Assembly (NCBI RefSeq): GCF_029227915.1 | Contig: NC_079883.1 | Coordinates: forward strand, 8,184,001 to 8,248,000 | Source of the DNA: Hydractinia symbiolongicarpus | Lineage: Eukaryota > Cnidaria > Hydrozoa > Anthoathecata > Hydractiniidae | Length of the DNA stretch: 64,000 bases | Direction: 5' to 3' | Shown: piece after piece, positions 39,956 through 55,597 of the stretch | Position numbering within the stretch: the first letter of the stretch is position 1 | Layout of the letters: every line of letters begins with the position of its first letter | Position numbers and translations under genes: made by a program | Notes under the pieces: model-generated | What the model was told of the DNA's origin: nothing | The model's database searches: none | The model's input: the letters and a program-made list of their open reading frames with translations, nothing else

Positions 39956-40336
39956 ATGTCTGGACGTGGAAAAGGTGGAAAAGCTAAGGCTAAAGCCAAG
40001 GCAAGATCCTCAAGAGCTGGACTTCAATTTCCAGTCGGTAGAGTGCATAGATTCCTTCGTAGAGGGCACTATGCTAACCGAATTGGATCTGGAGCACCAG
40101 TTTACTTAGCAGCCGTCTTGGAATATTTATCTGCTGAGATATTGGAGTTGGCTGGTAACGCAGCAAGAGACAACAAAAAAGCTAGGATTATTCCAAGACA
40201 TTTACAATTGGCTGTTCGTAATGATGAAGAATTAAACAAACTTTTGAGCGGTGTAACCATTGCAGCTGGTGGTGTTTTGCCAAACATTCAAGCTGTCTTA
40301 CTCCCAAAGAAGAACGACAAAGGACAGAAGAAGTAA
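39956..40336 (+). CDS. H2A: Histone H2A, Thr-to-Ala tail variant (unit 8)
   Basis: 126 aa. ACA to GCA at 40001 changes codon 16, so KAKTRSS becomes KAKARSS. The residue is in the basic tail at the entry to the fold, equivalent to Thr16 of vertebrate H2A. The rest is identical to unit 3. Stem-loop 40359-40374. Confidence 0.96.
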   Translation: MSGRGKGGKAKAKAKARSSRAGLQFPVGRVHRFLRRGHYANRIGSGAPVYLAAVLEYLSAEILELAGNAARDNKKARIIPRHLQLAVRNDEELNKLLSGVTIAAGGVLPNIQAVLLPKKNDKGQKK

Positions 40337-40533
40337 ACCGCTACACTCAGAAAACAACGGCTATTTTTATAGCCACACATCTTTAAAAAAACATTGTTTT
40401 TTTCACAAAACTATAACCTTAAAGTCTAATAGATAATCCATGCATACGCCTTGTCCTAAGTAACTCAAAGAAATTAAATAAAAAAATTTGATCACAACGT
40501 CAAAATAAATTGCACGTATTTGCCCCTACTAAT

Positions 40534-40653
40534 GTCTACGGCCATACCACGATGAACACACCCGTTCTCGTCTGATCACGGAAGTTAAGCATCGTCGGGC
40601 CGGGATAGTACTTGGATGGGGGACCGCCTGGGAACTCCCGGTGTCGTAGGCTT
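40534..40653 (+). rRNA. 5S rRNA: 5S ribosomal RNA (unit 8)
   Basis: Same as unit 3. Confidence 0.97.
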
Positions 40654-41002
40654 TTCATTTTCATTTGTTGCCTTTTCATTTCAATGGTGCTGTGATATAT
40701 TTCTTGTTATAACAATTAAGGAACGTGGCGGTTGTTGAAAGTGTTTCCTATGACATTTTCCTACGACATTTTCAGGTGATAGTACGAGAAAAAAGAGCTT
40801 TCAAATGCATACAAACTCGATCTATTGCCGATCATCCAATAACCCTGACGGAATGGCAAATAAAATAAAATTCCGCCGCCTTCCGAGGACTTATATCGCA
40901 ATCACGTTTCGTAACAGCCAAGCGAGGTTTTACCTTAGCGTTTAAGTCACCACCGACATTTGGCCGCGCAACTTTTCTAAGCTCATTCATTTTGACTTAA
41001 GG

Positions 41003-41167
41003 AGGGGGCGAGCGCGGACGCAGGCCCCCACTACCAGAAATTGTACGGTCGAGTTACTGACGTTTGCAGTAATCGCAGAGGTCAGCCCAAGCGTAGTGCA
41101 ATGCAAGAGCCTCACTCTGGAAGAAAACCCTCATTGATCAGTCTTTACTTCCCCGTCAGGTAAGTAT
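41003..41167 (-). ncRNA. U1: U1 snRNA (unit 8)
   Basis: Same as unit 3. Confidence 0.95.
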
Positions 41168-41358
41168 GAGTTGGAACTGCACCGTAGCATGAGGGTACCC
41201 TTCAAAGTTTGTTAATGCTTGTGGCTTGAGTGTGTTATAAACTGCCGTGTCGCGGGGCATAGGCTGTATTCTCCCCCAGTGTACGCGTTTTGTTCCCGCC
41301 GTAGACTATGCAGAGTGCCGTCGGAAAGAGGACTGCTATTATTCTTTTATTGCTTATG

Positions 41359-41544
41359 TGGGCCGCCATCGGTAATAGTGCAACACCAAGGCAACCCGTG
41401 GTCACGGCGTGAATGAATCCACCTCCATGACCCAAGGCCAAAAATCAGATTAATATACTGACCATTCAGAGAATGGCCTACCAGATATTAAACTGATAAG
41501 AACAGATACTACACTTGATCTTAGCCATTAGGCCGAGAAGCGAT
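41359..41544 (-). ncRNA. U2: U2 snRNA (unit 8)
   Basis: Same as unit 3. Confidence 0.95.
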
Positions 41545-41866
41545 AAAGAACAAGCGTTGCCATGATAGGCATCGTCCACACACCGTAACTGCTTGTGGAG
41601 CATGTCACGTTACTGTAAAGCTTACAACTGTCACCGCGTACGGATGGACGGCGACATAGTAAAAATCACGGCTGTTGATTTAGCCGTAGGATGGAGAGCG
41701 ACTGTAGCGAGTGGATGGTAACTTACATGAATGCTAACAAAGGCGACGATACTAAGTGCGTGATATTACTTTCCAATATGACTGCGTACATTCCGTTTAT
41801 CAACGCATTACGCCAGAACGTGCGCGCGCGTTACACAGTAGACCATGCAGCCGAAATGCGACAGTG

Positions 41867-41939
41867 CGACCCTGCCAGGAGTCGAACCTGGAATCCCCTG
41901 ATTCGTAGTCAGATGCCTTATCCATTGGGCCACAGGGCC
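41867..41939 (-). tRNA. tRNA-Arg: tRNA-Arg(ACG) (unit 8)
   Basis: Same as unit 3. Confidence 0.96.
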
Positions 41940-42518
41940 ATGCTTATGACTTCGCCCCATCGTTATTTTGGCTTGCGCATTCGTTTTACTTACGACAGAA
42001 TTCTTCGTGTTTGTAGCCATGAAAGAAAGGGACTTCTGTGAGTGAATTTTTTTACTGTGGTCTAATAAAAAAGTCGAAACGCAGTGCCCAATATATGAAT
42101 TGCTCCTAATAGCCGGAAACAGGCCGTGTCGATGATGTAGGCCGACATACGCAACGCAAACCAAAGAACGCTTTATGAAAATCCTAACACGGGCGCGGAA
42201 GAAGCCCAAATTAACAGAGTAGATGTAATGCTGAAGACCTCAAACTCCAGCAGCTTCTCTTTCAGACTATTGCGTCGTGCTACAAATAAAAATTAACATG
42301 CTTTCGCATAGTCGCGGCACCCAAAACGGACATTATACGATGTACAGAAACACACATTTCTGTTTTCGCGCCAAATCAATTCCCGGGAGTGGTACTTTTA
42401 CGTCCGCATACTTCGCACCGTCTTAAATTATATCTCATTTACACGGTAATGTTTAGTATACTTCTACTGTGATAACAAGCATCGTTTATCGTTGGATTGT
42501 TGTAAGAAAACATTAAAA

Positions 42519-43070
42519 ATGAGTGAAGCAGCTTCTCCAAAGAAAATCGCACCCAAGAAGAAACCTGCTGCAAAGAAGACAGCTGATCACCCTAAATATG
42601 TGGACATGATCAAGGCTGCTATCGCTACCCTAAAGGAACGCGGTGGTTCATCTCGCCAAGCTATTACAAAATATATTCATGCAAATTACAAAGTTGCTGA
42701 AAACTCAGATCATCATCTGAAAATGGCTCTTAAACGAGGAGTAACATCAGGCGATTTGATTCAAACTAAAGGCACTGGTGCTTCTGGATCATTCAAGCTA
42801 GGTCAGGTAAAAAAAGAAAAACCTAAGAAAAAGGCCGCAGCAAAAAAGCCAACGGCAAAGAAGCCTACTGCAAAGAAAAGTACACCAAAAAAGAAGCCAG
42901 CAAAGAAGAGCACGCCAAAGAAAGCAGCAAAGAAGCCTGCCACAAAGAAAGCCTCGGCTAAGAAACCAGCAGCTAAGAAACCCACAAAGAAGCCTGTTGC
43001 TAAAAAACCTGCAGCAAAGAAGGTCAAAAAGACTCCCAAAAAGGCAGCAAAGAAGACCGCAAAAAAATAA
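42519..43070 (+). CDS. H1: Histone H1 (unit 8)
   Basis: Protein identical to unit 3. Stem-loop 43103-43118. Confidence 0.97.
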   Translation: MSEAASPKKIAPKKKPAAKKTADHPKYVDMIKAAIATLKERGGSSRQAITKYIHANYKVAENSDHHLKMALKRGVTSGDLIQTKGTGASGSFKLGQVKKEKPKKKAAAKKPTAKKPTAKKSTPKKKPAKKSTPKKAAKKPATKKASAKKPAAKKPTKKPVAKKPAAKKVKKTPKKAAKKTAKK

Positions 43071-43431
43071 TTTGTGTGTATCTGGCTATTACATTAACAA
43101 ACGGCTATTTTTATAGCCACACATTTACAAAAAAACATTATCTTGGTACAAAGTTAAACTTTTTTAAGTCACTTAAACAGTTAAAAAAGAGTAATTTTAA
43201 GATTAGATTCCCTAAGTTTAAGTATTTTCGTTTTTAAATTTCTTATTTTCTTGCTTTTACTTTTCTTGCCCTTCATATTTTTAACATTGTCAAACTTTAT
43301 GTAGCATAAAATTTTTATGTAGCATAAAATTTAAACAGAAAGCAGAACAAAGTTTGATATAAAAAGCTAGCCGTAATATTTTTTATGGATGTGTGGCTAT
43401 AAAAATAGCCGTTTTTTGTTTGGTAAGATGC

Positions 43432-43845
<414 letters not shown>

Positions 43846-44323
43846 TTAAGAAGTCGATGTAGTACGGATACACAAGACGGTCTAAAATGCACTATCGCGC
43901 CAAAGTTTTATTTCTCATATTGATTGACAGCTAAGGTTCAAAACAAACCATTTGATTGGTGCTAAGAAAGTAATTTCTGATTGGCTGCATAATGACATTA
44001 CGCTCATTACTTTAACATTTTTATAAAATCTGTGTTTTTTGGCTACGGGAAAACGGCTGTATCTTCTGATACACAAAAGCTTTTGACTTTTTTTTTTTTT
44101 AGTAAGTAGCAGAAGGTTTGGCGAATTCCAACGATGCCAAATTTATTGCCTTACTGAAACATTAAGACCACGAATTTTTAAAAAAACTACAGTTTTACTT
44201 AAAAAAATGTACAAAATGTTCGGAACATTTTGTAATGACGCAACTCTATTGGTTAATTAGGGTGTTTCCACGAGCAGTAGGTAATTTTATGGCCTCTTTT
44301 TAAAGCTGTCTGAATTCTGTTAA

Positions 44324-44680
<357 letters not shown>

Positions 44681-45142
44681 GCGTTGTCATTGCTCAACAA
44701 AAACGGCTATTTTTATAGCCACAAATCTTTTAAAACATTACTTTGTGCACGCTTCCAAATTACACAATGTGTAAAGTCTTGTCACAGTTACATTTATTGC
44801 TATACGATACTATGTCATATATGACACAAAAAAAATTTAGAAATACTTTGTAGGGTTAATTTGCCTGGGAGTGTTTCCGTGAAAAGCTGGGTTAAGTTAA
44901 ATGTAAGCAATAACATGGATCAATGTACTTGTCTTTTCTGCAAGTACAGCTAATAATACGTATGAAAAGTGAAGCTAATCCACACACACACATGGGGAAG
45001 TATTTTAAATGTAGGCTAGTGTTCTTAAGCACATTATTTAGAAGTTTTATTAACTTCGGTTAACTTGTAGTGACGCCAAGTAAATGTTTTTTTAAAGATG
45101 TGTGGTCTTAAAAAAGACCGTTTGTGTTTGGTAGACGTTGGT

Positions 45143-45547
45143 TTACTTGCTGCTTGTGTATTTTGTGACGGCTTTTGTTCCTTCACTGACTGCGTGTTTT
45201 GCAAGTTCTCCAGGCAAGAGAAGACGTACTGCGGTTTGAATTTCACGAGAAGAGATGGTCGACTTTTTGTTTTGAAGAGCCAAACGCGAAGCTTCGGAAG
45301 CAATGCGCTCAAAGATGTCGTTGACAAATGAGTTCATGATGCTCATAGCTTTGCTTGAAACTCCGACATCTGGGTGAACTTGTTTCAAAACATTGTAGAT
45401 GTAAATAGCATAACTTTCCTTTCTCTTTCTCTTGCGTTTCTTTTCACCAGTTCCACCAATCTTTCCTCCTTTTTTGCCGGCTCTTTTTTCACCTTTCTTG
45501 GCTACTTTAGGTGCCTGTTTTCCTCCTTTAGCTGCTGCGTCAGACAT
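45143..45547 (-). CDS. H2B: Histone H2B (unit 8)
   Basis: Protein identical to unit 3. Stem-loop complement of 45104-45119. Confidence 0.98.
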   Translation of the reverse strand: MSDAAAKGGKQAPKVAKKGEKRAGKKGGKIGGTGEKKRKRKRKESYAIYIYNVLKQVHPDVGVSSKAMSIMNSFVNDIFERIASEASRLALQNKKSTISSREIQTAVRLLLPGELAKHAVSEGTKAVTKYTSSK

Positions 45548-45831
45548 GGTTAAAAATTTTTGCTACTTAACTTGTAAATAAGCATTAAACTGCAAGTCAA
45601 AACTTTTTGTTTATAAGTAAAAAAATCGGATCGAATTCGATCCGAAAACGCCGATACGCAATTTAATTGGTTAAAAAAAAAATCTTTTGTTTAATACTTA
45701 ATTATGATTGGTTAAAAAAACATGATTTCGATCCTATTTTTATGATGAAAAAACGAGTAAAGTTTATTTCGTTAACACTTACGTTAAATATTCGTACGTT
45801 TTTGTATTAACTTACAAATCAAATCGCAGTT

Positions 45832-46212
45832 ATGTCTGGACGTGGAAAAGGTGGAAAAGCTAAGGCTAAAGCCAAGACAAGATCCTCAAGAGCTGGACTT
45901 CAATTTCCAGTCGGTAGAGTGCATAGATTCCTTCGTAGAGGGCACTATGCTAACCGAATTGGATCTGGAGCACCAGTTTACTTAGCAGCCGTCTTGGAAT
46001 ATTTATCTGCTGAGATATTGGAGTTGGCTGGTAACGCAGCAAGAGACAACAAAAAAGCTAGGATTATTCCAAGACATTTACAATTGGCTGTTCGTAATGA
46101 TGAAGAATTAAACAAACTTTTGAGCGGTGTAACCATTGCAGCTGGTGGTGTTTTGCCAAACATTCAAGCTGTCTTACTCCCAAAGAAGAACGACAAAGGA
46201 CAGAAGAAGTAA
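45832..46212 (+). CDS. H2A: Histone H2A (unit 9)
   Basis: Protein identical to unit 3. Stem-loop 46235-46250. Confidence 0.98.
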   Translation: MSGRGKGGKAKAKAKTRSSRAGLQFPVGRVHRFLRRGHYANRIGSGAPVYLAAVLEYLSAEILELAGNAARDNKKARIIPRHLQLAVRNDEELNKLLSGVTIAAGGVLPNIQAVLLPKKNDKGQKK

Positions 46213-46409
46213 ACCGCTACACTCAGAAAACAACGGCTATTTTTATAGCCACACATCTTTAAAAAAACATTGTTTTTTTCACAAAACTATAACCTTAAAG
46301 TCTAATAGATAATCCATGCATACGCCTTGTCCTAAGTAACTCAAAGAAATTAAATAAAAAAATTTGATCACAACGTCAAAATAAATTGCACGTATTTGCC
46401 CCTACTAAT

Positions 46410-46529
46410 GTCTACGGCCATACCACGATGAACACACCCGTTCTCGTCTGATCACGGAAGTTAAGCATCGTCGGGCCGGGATAGTACTTGGATGGGGGAC
46501 CGCCTGGGAACTCCCGGTGTCGTAGGCTT
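46410..46529 (+). rRNA. 5S rRNA: 5S ribosomal RNA (unit 9)
   Basis: Same as unit 3. Confidence 0.97.
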
Positions 46530-46878
46530 TTCATTTTCATTTGTTGCCTTTTCATTTCAATGGTGCTGTGATATATTTCTTGTTATAACAATTAAGGAAC
46601 GTGGCGGTTGTTGAAAGTGTTTCCTATGACATTTTCCTACGACATTTTCAGGTGATAGTACGAGAAAAAAGAGCTTTCAAATGCATACAAACTCGATCTA
46701 TTGCCGATCATCCAATAACCCTGACGGAATGGCAAATAAAATAAAATTCCGCCGCCTTCCGAGGACTTATATCGCAATCACGTTTCGTAACAGCCAAGCG
46801 AGGTTTTACCTTAGCGTTTAAGTCACCACCGACATTTGGCCGCGCAACTTTTCTAAGCTCATTCATTTTGACTTAAGG

Positions 46879-47043
46879 AGGGGGCGAGCGCGGACGCAGG
46901 CCCCCACTACCAGAAATTGTACGGTCGAGTTACTGACGTTTGCAGTAATCGCAGAGGTCAGCCCAAGCGTAGTGCAATGCAAGAGCCTCACTCTGGAAGA
47001 AAACCCTCATTGATCAGTCTTTACTTCCCCGTCAGGTAAGTAT
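46879..47043 (-). ncRNA. U1: U1 snRNA (unit 9)
   Basis: Same as unit 3. Confidence 0.95.
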
Positions 47044-47234
47044 GAGTTGGAACTGCACCGTAGCATGAGGGTACCCTTCAAAGTTTGTTAATGCTTGTGG
47101 CTTGAGTGTGTTATAAACTGCCGTGTCGCGGGGCATAGGCTGTATTCTCCCCCAGTGTACGCGTTTTGTTCCCGCCGTAGACTATGCAGAGTGCCGTCGG
47201 AAAGAGGACTGCTATTATTCTTTTATTGCTTATG

Positions 47235-47420
47235 TGGGCCGCCATCGGTAATAGTGCAACACCAAGGCAACCCGTGGTCACGGCGTGAATGAATCCACCT
47301 CCATGACCCAAGGCCAAAAATCAGATTAATATACTGACCATTCAGAGAATGGCCTACCAGATATTAAACTGATAAGAACAGATACTACACTTGATCTTAG
47401 CCATTAGGCCGAGAAGCGAT
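47235..47420 (-). ncRNA. U2: U2 snRNA (unit 9)
   Basis: Same as unit 3. Confidence 0.95.
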
Positions 47421-47742
47421 AAAGAACAAGCGTTGCCATGATAGGCATCGTCCACACACCGTAACTGCTTGTGGAGCATGTCACGTTACTGTAAAGCTTA
47501 CAACTGTCACCGCGTACGGATGGACGGCGACATAGTAAAAATCACGGCTGTTGATTTAGCCGTAGGATGGAGAGCGACTGTAGCGAGTGGATGGTAACTT
47601 ACATGAATGCTAACAAAGGCGACGATACTAAGTGCGTGATATTACTTTCCAATATGACTGCGTACATTCCGTTTATCAACGCATTACGCCAGAACGTGCG
47701 CGCGCGTTACACAGTAGACCATGCAGCCGAAATGCGACAGTG

Positions 47743-47815
47743 CGACCCTGCCAGGAGTCGAACCTGGAATCCCCTGATTCGTAGTCAGATGCCTTATCCA
47801 TTGGGCCACAGGGCC
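47743..47815 (-). tRNA. tRNA-Arg: tRNA-Arg(ACG) (unit 9)
   Basis: Same as unit 3. Confidence 0.96.
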
Positions 47816-48394
47816 ATGCTTATGACTTCGCCCCATCGTTATTTTGGCTTGCGCATTCGTTTTACTTACGACAGAATTCTTCGTGTTTGTAGCCATGAAA
47901 GAAAGGGACTTCTGTGAGTGAATTTTTTTACTGTGGTCTAATAAAAAAGTCGAAACGCAGTGCCCAATATATGAATTGCTCCTAATAGCCGGAAACAGGC
48001 CGTGTCGATGATGTAGGCCGACATACGCAACGCAAACCAAAGAACGCTTTATGAAAATCCTAACACGGGCGCGGAAGAAGCCCAAATTAACAGAGTAGAT
48101 GTAATGCTGAAGACCTCAAACTCCAGCAGCTTCTCTTTCAGACTATTGCGTCGTGCTACAAATAAAAATTAACATGCTTTCGCATAGTCGCGGCACCCAA
48201 AACGGACATTATACGATGTACAGAAACACACATTTCTGTTTTCGCGCCAAATCAATTCCCGGGAGTGGTACTTTTACGTCCGCATACTTCGCACCGTCTT
48301 AAATTATATCTCATTTACACGGTAATGTTTAGTATACTTCTACTGTGATAACAAGCATCGTTTATCGTTGGATTGTTGTAAGAAAACATTAAAA

Positions 48395-48946
48395 ATGAGT
48401 GAAGCAGCTTCTCCAAAGAAAATCGCACCCAAGAAGAAACCTGCTGCAAAGAAGACAGCTGATCACCCTAAATATGTGGACATGATCAAGGCTGCTATCG
48501 CTACCCTAAAGGAACGCGGTGGTTCATCTCGCCAAGCTATTACAAAATATATTCATGCAAATTACAAAGTTGCTGAAAACTCAGATCATCATCTGAAAAT
48601 GGCTCTTAAACGAGGAGTAACATCAGGCGATTTGATTCAAACTAAAGGCACTGGTGCTTCTGGATCATTCAAGCTAGGTCAGGTAAAAAAAGAAAAACCT
48701 AAGAAAAAGGCCGCAGCAAAAAAGCCAACGGCAAAGAAGCCTACTGCAAAGAAAAGTACACCAAAAAAGAAGCCAGCAAAGAAGAGCACGCCAAAGAAAG
48801 CAGCAAAGAAGCCTGCCACAAAGAAAGCCTCGGCTAAGAAACCAGCAGCTAAGAAACCCACAAAGAAGCCTGTTGCTAAAAAACCTGCAGCAAAGAAGGT
48901 CAAAAAGACTCCCAAAAAGGCAGCAAAGAAGACCGCAAAAAAATAA
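48395..48946 (+). CDS. H1: Histone H1 (unit 9)
   Basis: Protein identical to unit 3. Stem-loop 48979-48994. Confidence 0.97.
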   Translation: MSEAASPKKIAPKKKPAAKKTADHPKYVDMIKAAIATLKERGGSSRQAITKYIHANYKVAENSDHHLKMALKRGVTSGDLIQTKGTGASGSFKLGQVKKEKPKKKAAAKKPTAKKPTAKKSTPKKKPAKKSTPKKAAKKPATKKASAKKPAAKKPTKKPVAKKPAAKKVKKTPKKAAKKTAKK

Positions 48947-49307
48947 TTTGTGTGTATCTGGCTATTACATTAACAAACGGCTATTTTTATAGCCACACAT
49001 TTACAAAAAAACATTATCTTGGTACAAAGTTAAACTTGTTTAAGTCACTTAAACAGTTAAAAAAGAGTAATTTTAAGATTAGATTCCCTAAGTTTAAGTA
49101 TTTTCGTTTTTAAATTTCTTATTTTCTTGCTTTTACTTTTCTTGCCCTTCATATTTTTAACATTGTCAAACTTTATGTAGCATAAAATTTTTATGTAGCA
49201 TAAAATTTAAACAGAAAGCAGAACAAAGTTTGATATAAAAAGCTAGCCGTAATATTTTTTATGGATGTGTGGCTATAAAAATAGCCGTTTTTTGTTTGGT
49301 AAGATGC

Positions 49308-49721
<414 letters not shown>

Positions 49722-50199
49722 TTAAGAAGTCGATGTAGTACGGATACACAAGACGGTCTAAAATGCACTATCGCGCCAAAGTTTTATTTCTCATATTGAT
49801 TGACAGCTAAGGTTCAAAACAAACCATTTGATTGGTGCTAAGAAAGTAATTTCTGATTGGCTGCATAATGACATTACGCTCATTACTTTAACATTTTTAT
49901 AAAATCTGTGTTTTTTGGCTACGGGAAAACGGCTGTATCTTCTGATACACAAAAGCTTTTGACTTTTTTTTTTTTTAGTAAGTAGCAGAAGGTTTGGCGA
50001 ATTCCAACGATGCCAAATTTATTGCCTTACTGAAACATTAAGACCACGAATTTTTAAAAAAACTACAGTTTTACTTAAAAAAATGTACAAAATGTTCGGA
50101 ACATTTTGTAATGACGCAACTCTATTGGTTAATTAGGGTGTTTCCACGAGCAGTAGGTAATTTTATGGCCTCTTTTTAAAGCTGTCTGAATTCTGTTAA

Positions 50200-50556
<357 letters not shown>

Positions 50557-51018
50557 GCGTTGTCATTGCTCAACAAAAACGGCTATTTTTATAGCCACAA
50601 ATCTTTTAAAACATTACTTTGTGCACGCTTCCAAATTACACAATGTGTAAAGTCTTGTCACAGTTACATTTATTGCTATACGATACTATGTCATATATGA
50701 CACAAAAAAAATTTAGAAATACTTTGTAGGGTTAATTTGCCTGGGAGTGTTTCCGTGAAAAGCTGGGTTAAGTTAAATGTAAGCAATAACATGGATCAAT
50801 GTACTTGTCTTTTCTGCAAGTACAGCTAATAATACGTATGAAAAGTGAAGCTAATCCACACACACACATGGGGAAGTATTTTAAATGTAGGCTAGTGTTC
50901 TTAAGCACATTATTTAGAAGTTTTATTAACTTCGGTTAACTTGTAGTGACGCCAAGTAAATGTTTTTTTAAAGATGTGTGGTCTTAAAAAAGACCGTTTG
51001 TGTTTGGTAGACGTTGGT

Positions 51019-51423
51019 TTACTTGCTGCTTGTGTATTTTGTGACGGCTTTTGTTCCTTCACTGACTGCGTGTTTTGCAAGTTCTCCAGGCAAGAGAAGA
51101 CGTACTGCGGTTTGAATTTCACGAGAAGAGATGGTCGACTTTTTGTTTTGAAGAGCCAAACGCGAAGCTTCGGAAGCAATGCGCTCAAAGATGTCGTTGA
51201 CAAATGAGTTCATGATGCTCATAGCTTTGCTTGAAACTCCGACATCTGGGTGAACTTGTTTCAAAACATTGTAGATGTAAATAGCATAACTTTCCTTTCT
51301 CTTTCTCTTGCGTTTCTTTTCACCAGTTCCACCAATCTTTCCTCCTTTTTTGCCGGCTCTTTTTTCACCTTTCTTGGCTACTTTAGGTGCCTGTTTTCCT
51401 CCTTTAGCTGCTGCGTCAGACAT
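51019..51423 (-). CDS. H2B: Histone H2B (unit 9)
   Basis: Protein identical to unit 3. Stem-loop complement of 50980-50995. Confidence 0.98.
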   Translation of the reverse strand: MSDAAAKGGKQAPKVAKKGEKRAGKKGGKIGGTGEKKRKRKRKESYAIYIYNVLKQVHPDVGVSSKAMSIMNSFVNDIFERIASEASRLALQNKKSTISSREIQTAVRLLLPGELAKHAVSEGTKAVTKYTSSK

Positions 51424-51707
51424 GGTTAAAAATTTTTGCTACTTAACTTGTAAATAAGCATTAAACTGCAAGTCAAAACTTTTTGTTTATAAGTAAAAAA
51501 ATCGGATCGAATTCGATCCGAAAACGCCGATACGCAATTTAATTGGTTAAAAAAAAAATCTTTTGTTTAATACTTAATTATGATTGGTTAAAAAAACATG
51601 ATTTCGATCCTATTTTTATGATGAAAAAACGAGTAAAGTTTATTTCGTTAACACTTACGTTAAATATTCGTACGTTTTTGTATTAACTTACAAATCAAAT
51701 CGCAGTT

Positions 51708-52088
51708 ATGTCTGGACGTGGAAAAGGTGGAAAAGCTAAGGCTAAAGCCAAGACAAGATCCTCAAGAGCTGGACTTCAATTTCCAGTCGGTAGAGTGCAT
51801 AGATTCCTTCGTAGAGGGCACTATGCTAACCGAATTGGATCTGGAGCACCAGTTTACTTAGCAGCCGTCTTGGAATATTTATCTGCTGAGATATTGGAGT
51901 TGGCTGGTAACGCAGCAAGAGACAACAAAAAAGCTAGGATTATTCCAAGACATTTACAATTGGCTGTTCGTAATGATGAAGAATTAAACAAACTTTTGAG
52001 CGGTGTAACCATTGCAGCTGGTGGTGTTTTGCCAAACATTCAAGCTGTCTTACTCCCAAAGAAGAACGACAAAGGACAGAAGAAGTAA
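51708..52088 (+). CDS. H2A: Histone H2A (unit 10)
   Basis: Protein identical to unit 3. Stem-loop 52111-52126. Confidence 0.98.
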   Translation: MSGRGKGGKAKAKAKTRSSRAGLQFPVGRVHRFLRRGHYANRIGSGAPVYLAAVLEYLSAEILELAGNAARDNKKARIIPRHLQLAVRNDEELNKLLSGVTIAAGGVLPNIQAVLLPKKNDKGQKK

Positions 52089-52285
52089 ACCGCTACACTC
52101 AGAAAACAACGGCTATTTTTATAGCCACACATCTTTAAAAAAACATTGTTTTTTTCACAAAACTATAACCTTAAAGTCTAATAGATAATCCATGCATACG
52201 CCTTGTCCTAAGTAACTCAAAGAAATTAAATAAAAAAATTTGATCACAACGTCAAAATAAATTGCACGTATTTGCCCCTACTAAT

Positions 52286-52405
52286 GTCTACGGCCATACC
52301 ACGATGAACACACCCGTTCTCGTCTGATCACGGAAGTTAAGCATCGTCGGGCCGGGATAGTACTTGGATGGGGGACCGCCTGGGAACTCCCGGTGTCGTA
52401 GGCTT
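52286..52405 (+). rRNA. 5S rRNA: 5S ribosomal RNA (unit 10)
   Basis: Same as unit 3. Confidence 0.97.
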
Positions 52406-52754
52406 TTCATTTTCATTTGTTGCCTTTTCATTTCAATGGTGCTGTGATATATTTCTTGTTATAACAATTAAGGAACGTGGCGGTTGTTGAAAGTGTTTCC
52501 TATGACATTTTCCTACGACATTTTCAGGTGATAGTACGAGAAAAAAGAGCTTTCAAATGCATACAAACTCGATCTATTGCCGATCATCCAATAACCCTGA
52601 CGGAATGGCAAATAAAATAAAATTCCGCCGCCTTCCGAGGACTTATATCGCAATCACGTTTCGTAACAGCCAAGCGAGGTTTTACCTTAGCGTTTAAGTC
52701 ACCACCGACATTTGGCCGCGCAACTTTTCTAAGCTCATTCATTTTGACTTAAGG

Positions 52755-52919
52755 AGGGGGCGAGCGCGGACGCAGGCCCCCACTACCAGAAATTGTACGG
52801 TCGAGTTACTGACGTTTGCAGTAATCGCAGAGGTCAGCCCAAGCGTAGTGCAATGCAAGAGCCTCACTCTGGAAGAAAACCCTCATTGATCAGTCTTTAC
52901 TTCCCCGTCAGGTAAGTAT
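52755..52919 (-). ncRNA. U1: U1 snRNA (unit 10)
   Basis: Same as unit 3. Confidence 0.95.
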
Positions 52920-53110
52920 GAGTTGGAACTGCACCGTAGCATGAGGGTACCCTTCAAAGTTTGTTAATGCTTGTGGCTTGAGTGTGTTATAAACTGCCGT
53001 GTCGCGGGGCATAGGCTGTATTCTCCCCCAGTGTACGCGTTTTGTTCCCGCCGTAGACTATGCAGAGTGCCGTCGGAAAGAGGACTGCTATTATTCTTTT
53101 ATTGCTTATG

Positions 53111-53296
53111 TGGGCCGCCATCGGTAATAGTGCAACACCAAGGCAACCCGTGGTCACGGCGTGAATGAATCCACCTCCATGACCCAAGGCCAAAAATCAG
53201 ATTAATATACTGACCATTCAGAGAATGGCCTACCAGATATTAAACTGATAAGAACAGATACTACACTTGATCTTAGCCATTAGGCCGAGAAGCGAT
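53111..53296 (-). ncRNA. U2: U2 snRNA (unit 10)
   Basis: Same as unit 3. Confidence 0.95.
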
Positions 53297-53618
53297 AAAG
53301 AACAAGCGTTGCCATGATAGGCATCGTCCACACACCGTAACTGCTTGTGGAGCATGTCACGTTACTGTAAAGCTTACAACTGTCACCGCGTACGGATGGA
53401 CGGCGACATAGTAAAAATCACGGCTGTTGATTTAGCCGTAGGATGGAGAGCGACTGTAGCGAGTGGATGGTAACTTACATGAATGCTAACAAAGGCGACG
53501 ATACTAAGTGCGTGATATTACTTTCCAATATGACTGCGTACATTCCGTTTATCAACGCATTACGCCAGAACGTGCGCGCGCGTTACACAGTAGACCATGC
53601 AGCCGAAATGCGACAGTG

Positions 53619-53691
53619 CGACCCTGCCAGGAGTCGAACCTGGAATCCCCTGATTCGTAGTCAGATGCCTTATCCATTGGGCCACAGGGCC
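53619..53691 (-). tRNA. tRNA-Arg: tRNA-Arg(ACG) (unit 10)
   Basis: Same as unit 3. Confidence 0.96.
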
Positions 53692-54270
53692 ATGCTTATG
53701 ACTTCGCCCCATCGTTATTTTGGCTTGCGCATTCGTTTTACTTACGACAGAATTCTTCGTGTTTGTAGCCATGAAAGAAAGGGACTTCTGTGAGTGAATT
53801 TTTTTACTGTGGTCTAATAAAAAAGTCGAAACGCAGTGCCCAATATATGAATTGCTCCTAATAGCCGGAAACAGGCCGTGTCGATGATGTAGGCCGACAT
53901 ACGCAACGCAAACCAAAGAACGCTTTATGAAAATCCTAACACGGGCGCGGAAGAAGCCCAAATTAACAGAGTAGATGTAATGCTGAAGACCTCAAACTCC
54001 AGCAGCTTCTCTTTCAGACTATTGCGTCGTGCTACAAATAAAAATTAACATGCTTTCGCATAGTCGCGGCACCCAAAACGGACATTATACGATGTACAGA
54101 AACACACATTTCTGTTTTCGCGCCAAATCAATTCCCGGGAGTGGTACTTTTACGTCCGCATACTTCGCACCGTCTTAAATTATATCTCATTTACACGGTA
54201 ATGTTTAGTATACTTCTACTGTGATAACAAGCATCGTTTATCGTTGGATTGTTGTAAGAAAACATTAAAA

Positions 54271-54822
54271 ATGAGTGAAGCAGCTTCTCCAAAGAAAATC
54301 GCACCCAAGAAGAAACCTGCTGCAAAGAAGACAGCTGATCACCCTAAATATGTGGACATGATCAAGGCTGCTATCGCTACCCTAAAGGAACGCGGTGGTT
54401 CATCTCGCCAAGCTATTACAAAATATATTCATGCAAATTACAAAGTTGCTGAAAACTCAGATCATCATCTGAAAATGGCTCTTAAACGAGGAGTAACATC
54501 AGGCGATTTGATTCAAACTAAAGGCACTGGTGCTTCTGGATCATTCAAGCTAGGTCAGGTAAAAAAAGAAAAACCTAAGAAAAAGGCCGCAGCAAAAAAG
54601 CCAACGGCAAAGAAGCCTACTGCAAAGAAAAGTACACCAAAAAAGAAGCCAGCAAAGAAGAGCACGCCAAAGAAAGCAGCAAAGAAGCCTGCCACAAAGA
54701 AAGCCTCGGCTAAGAAACCAGCAGCTAAGAAACCCACAAAGAAGCCTGTTGCTAAAAAACCTGCAGCAAAGAAGGTCAAAAAGACTCCCAAAAAGGCAGC
54801 AAAGAAGACCGCAAAAAAATAA
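54271..54822 (+). CDS. H1: Histone H1 (unit 10)
   Basis: Protein identical to unit 3. Stem-loop 54855-54870. Confidence 0.97.
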   Translation: MSEAASPKKIAPKKKPAAKKTADHPKYVDMIKAAIATLKERGGSSRQAITKYIHANYKVAENSDHHLKMALKRGVTSGDLIQTKGTGASGSFKLGQVKKEKPKKKAAAKKPTAKKPTAKKSTPKKKPAKKSTPKKAAKKPATKKASAKKPAAKKPTKKPVAKKPAAKKVKKTPKKAAKKTAKK

Positions 54823-55183
54823 TTTGTGTGTATCTGGCTATTACATTAACAAACGGCTATTTTTATAGCCACACATTTACAAAAAAACATTATCTTGGTA
54901 CAAAGTTAAACTTGTTTAAGTCACTTAAACAGTTAAAAAAGAGTAATTTTAAGATTAGATTCCCTAAGTTTAAGTATTTTCGTTTTTAAATTTCTTATTT
55001 TCTTGCTTTTACTTTTCTTGCCCTTCATATTTTTAACATTGTCAAACTTTATGTAGCATAAAATTTTTATGTAGCATAAAATTTAAACAGAAAGCAGAAC
55101 AAAGTTTGATATAAAAAGCTAGCCGTAATATTTTTTATGGATGTGTGGCTATAAAAATAGCCGTTTTTTGTTTGGTAAGATGC

Positions 55184-55597
<414 letters not shown>

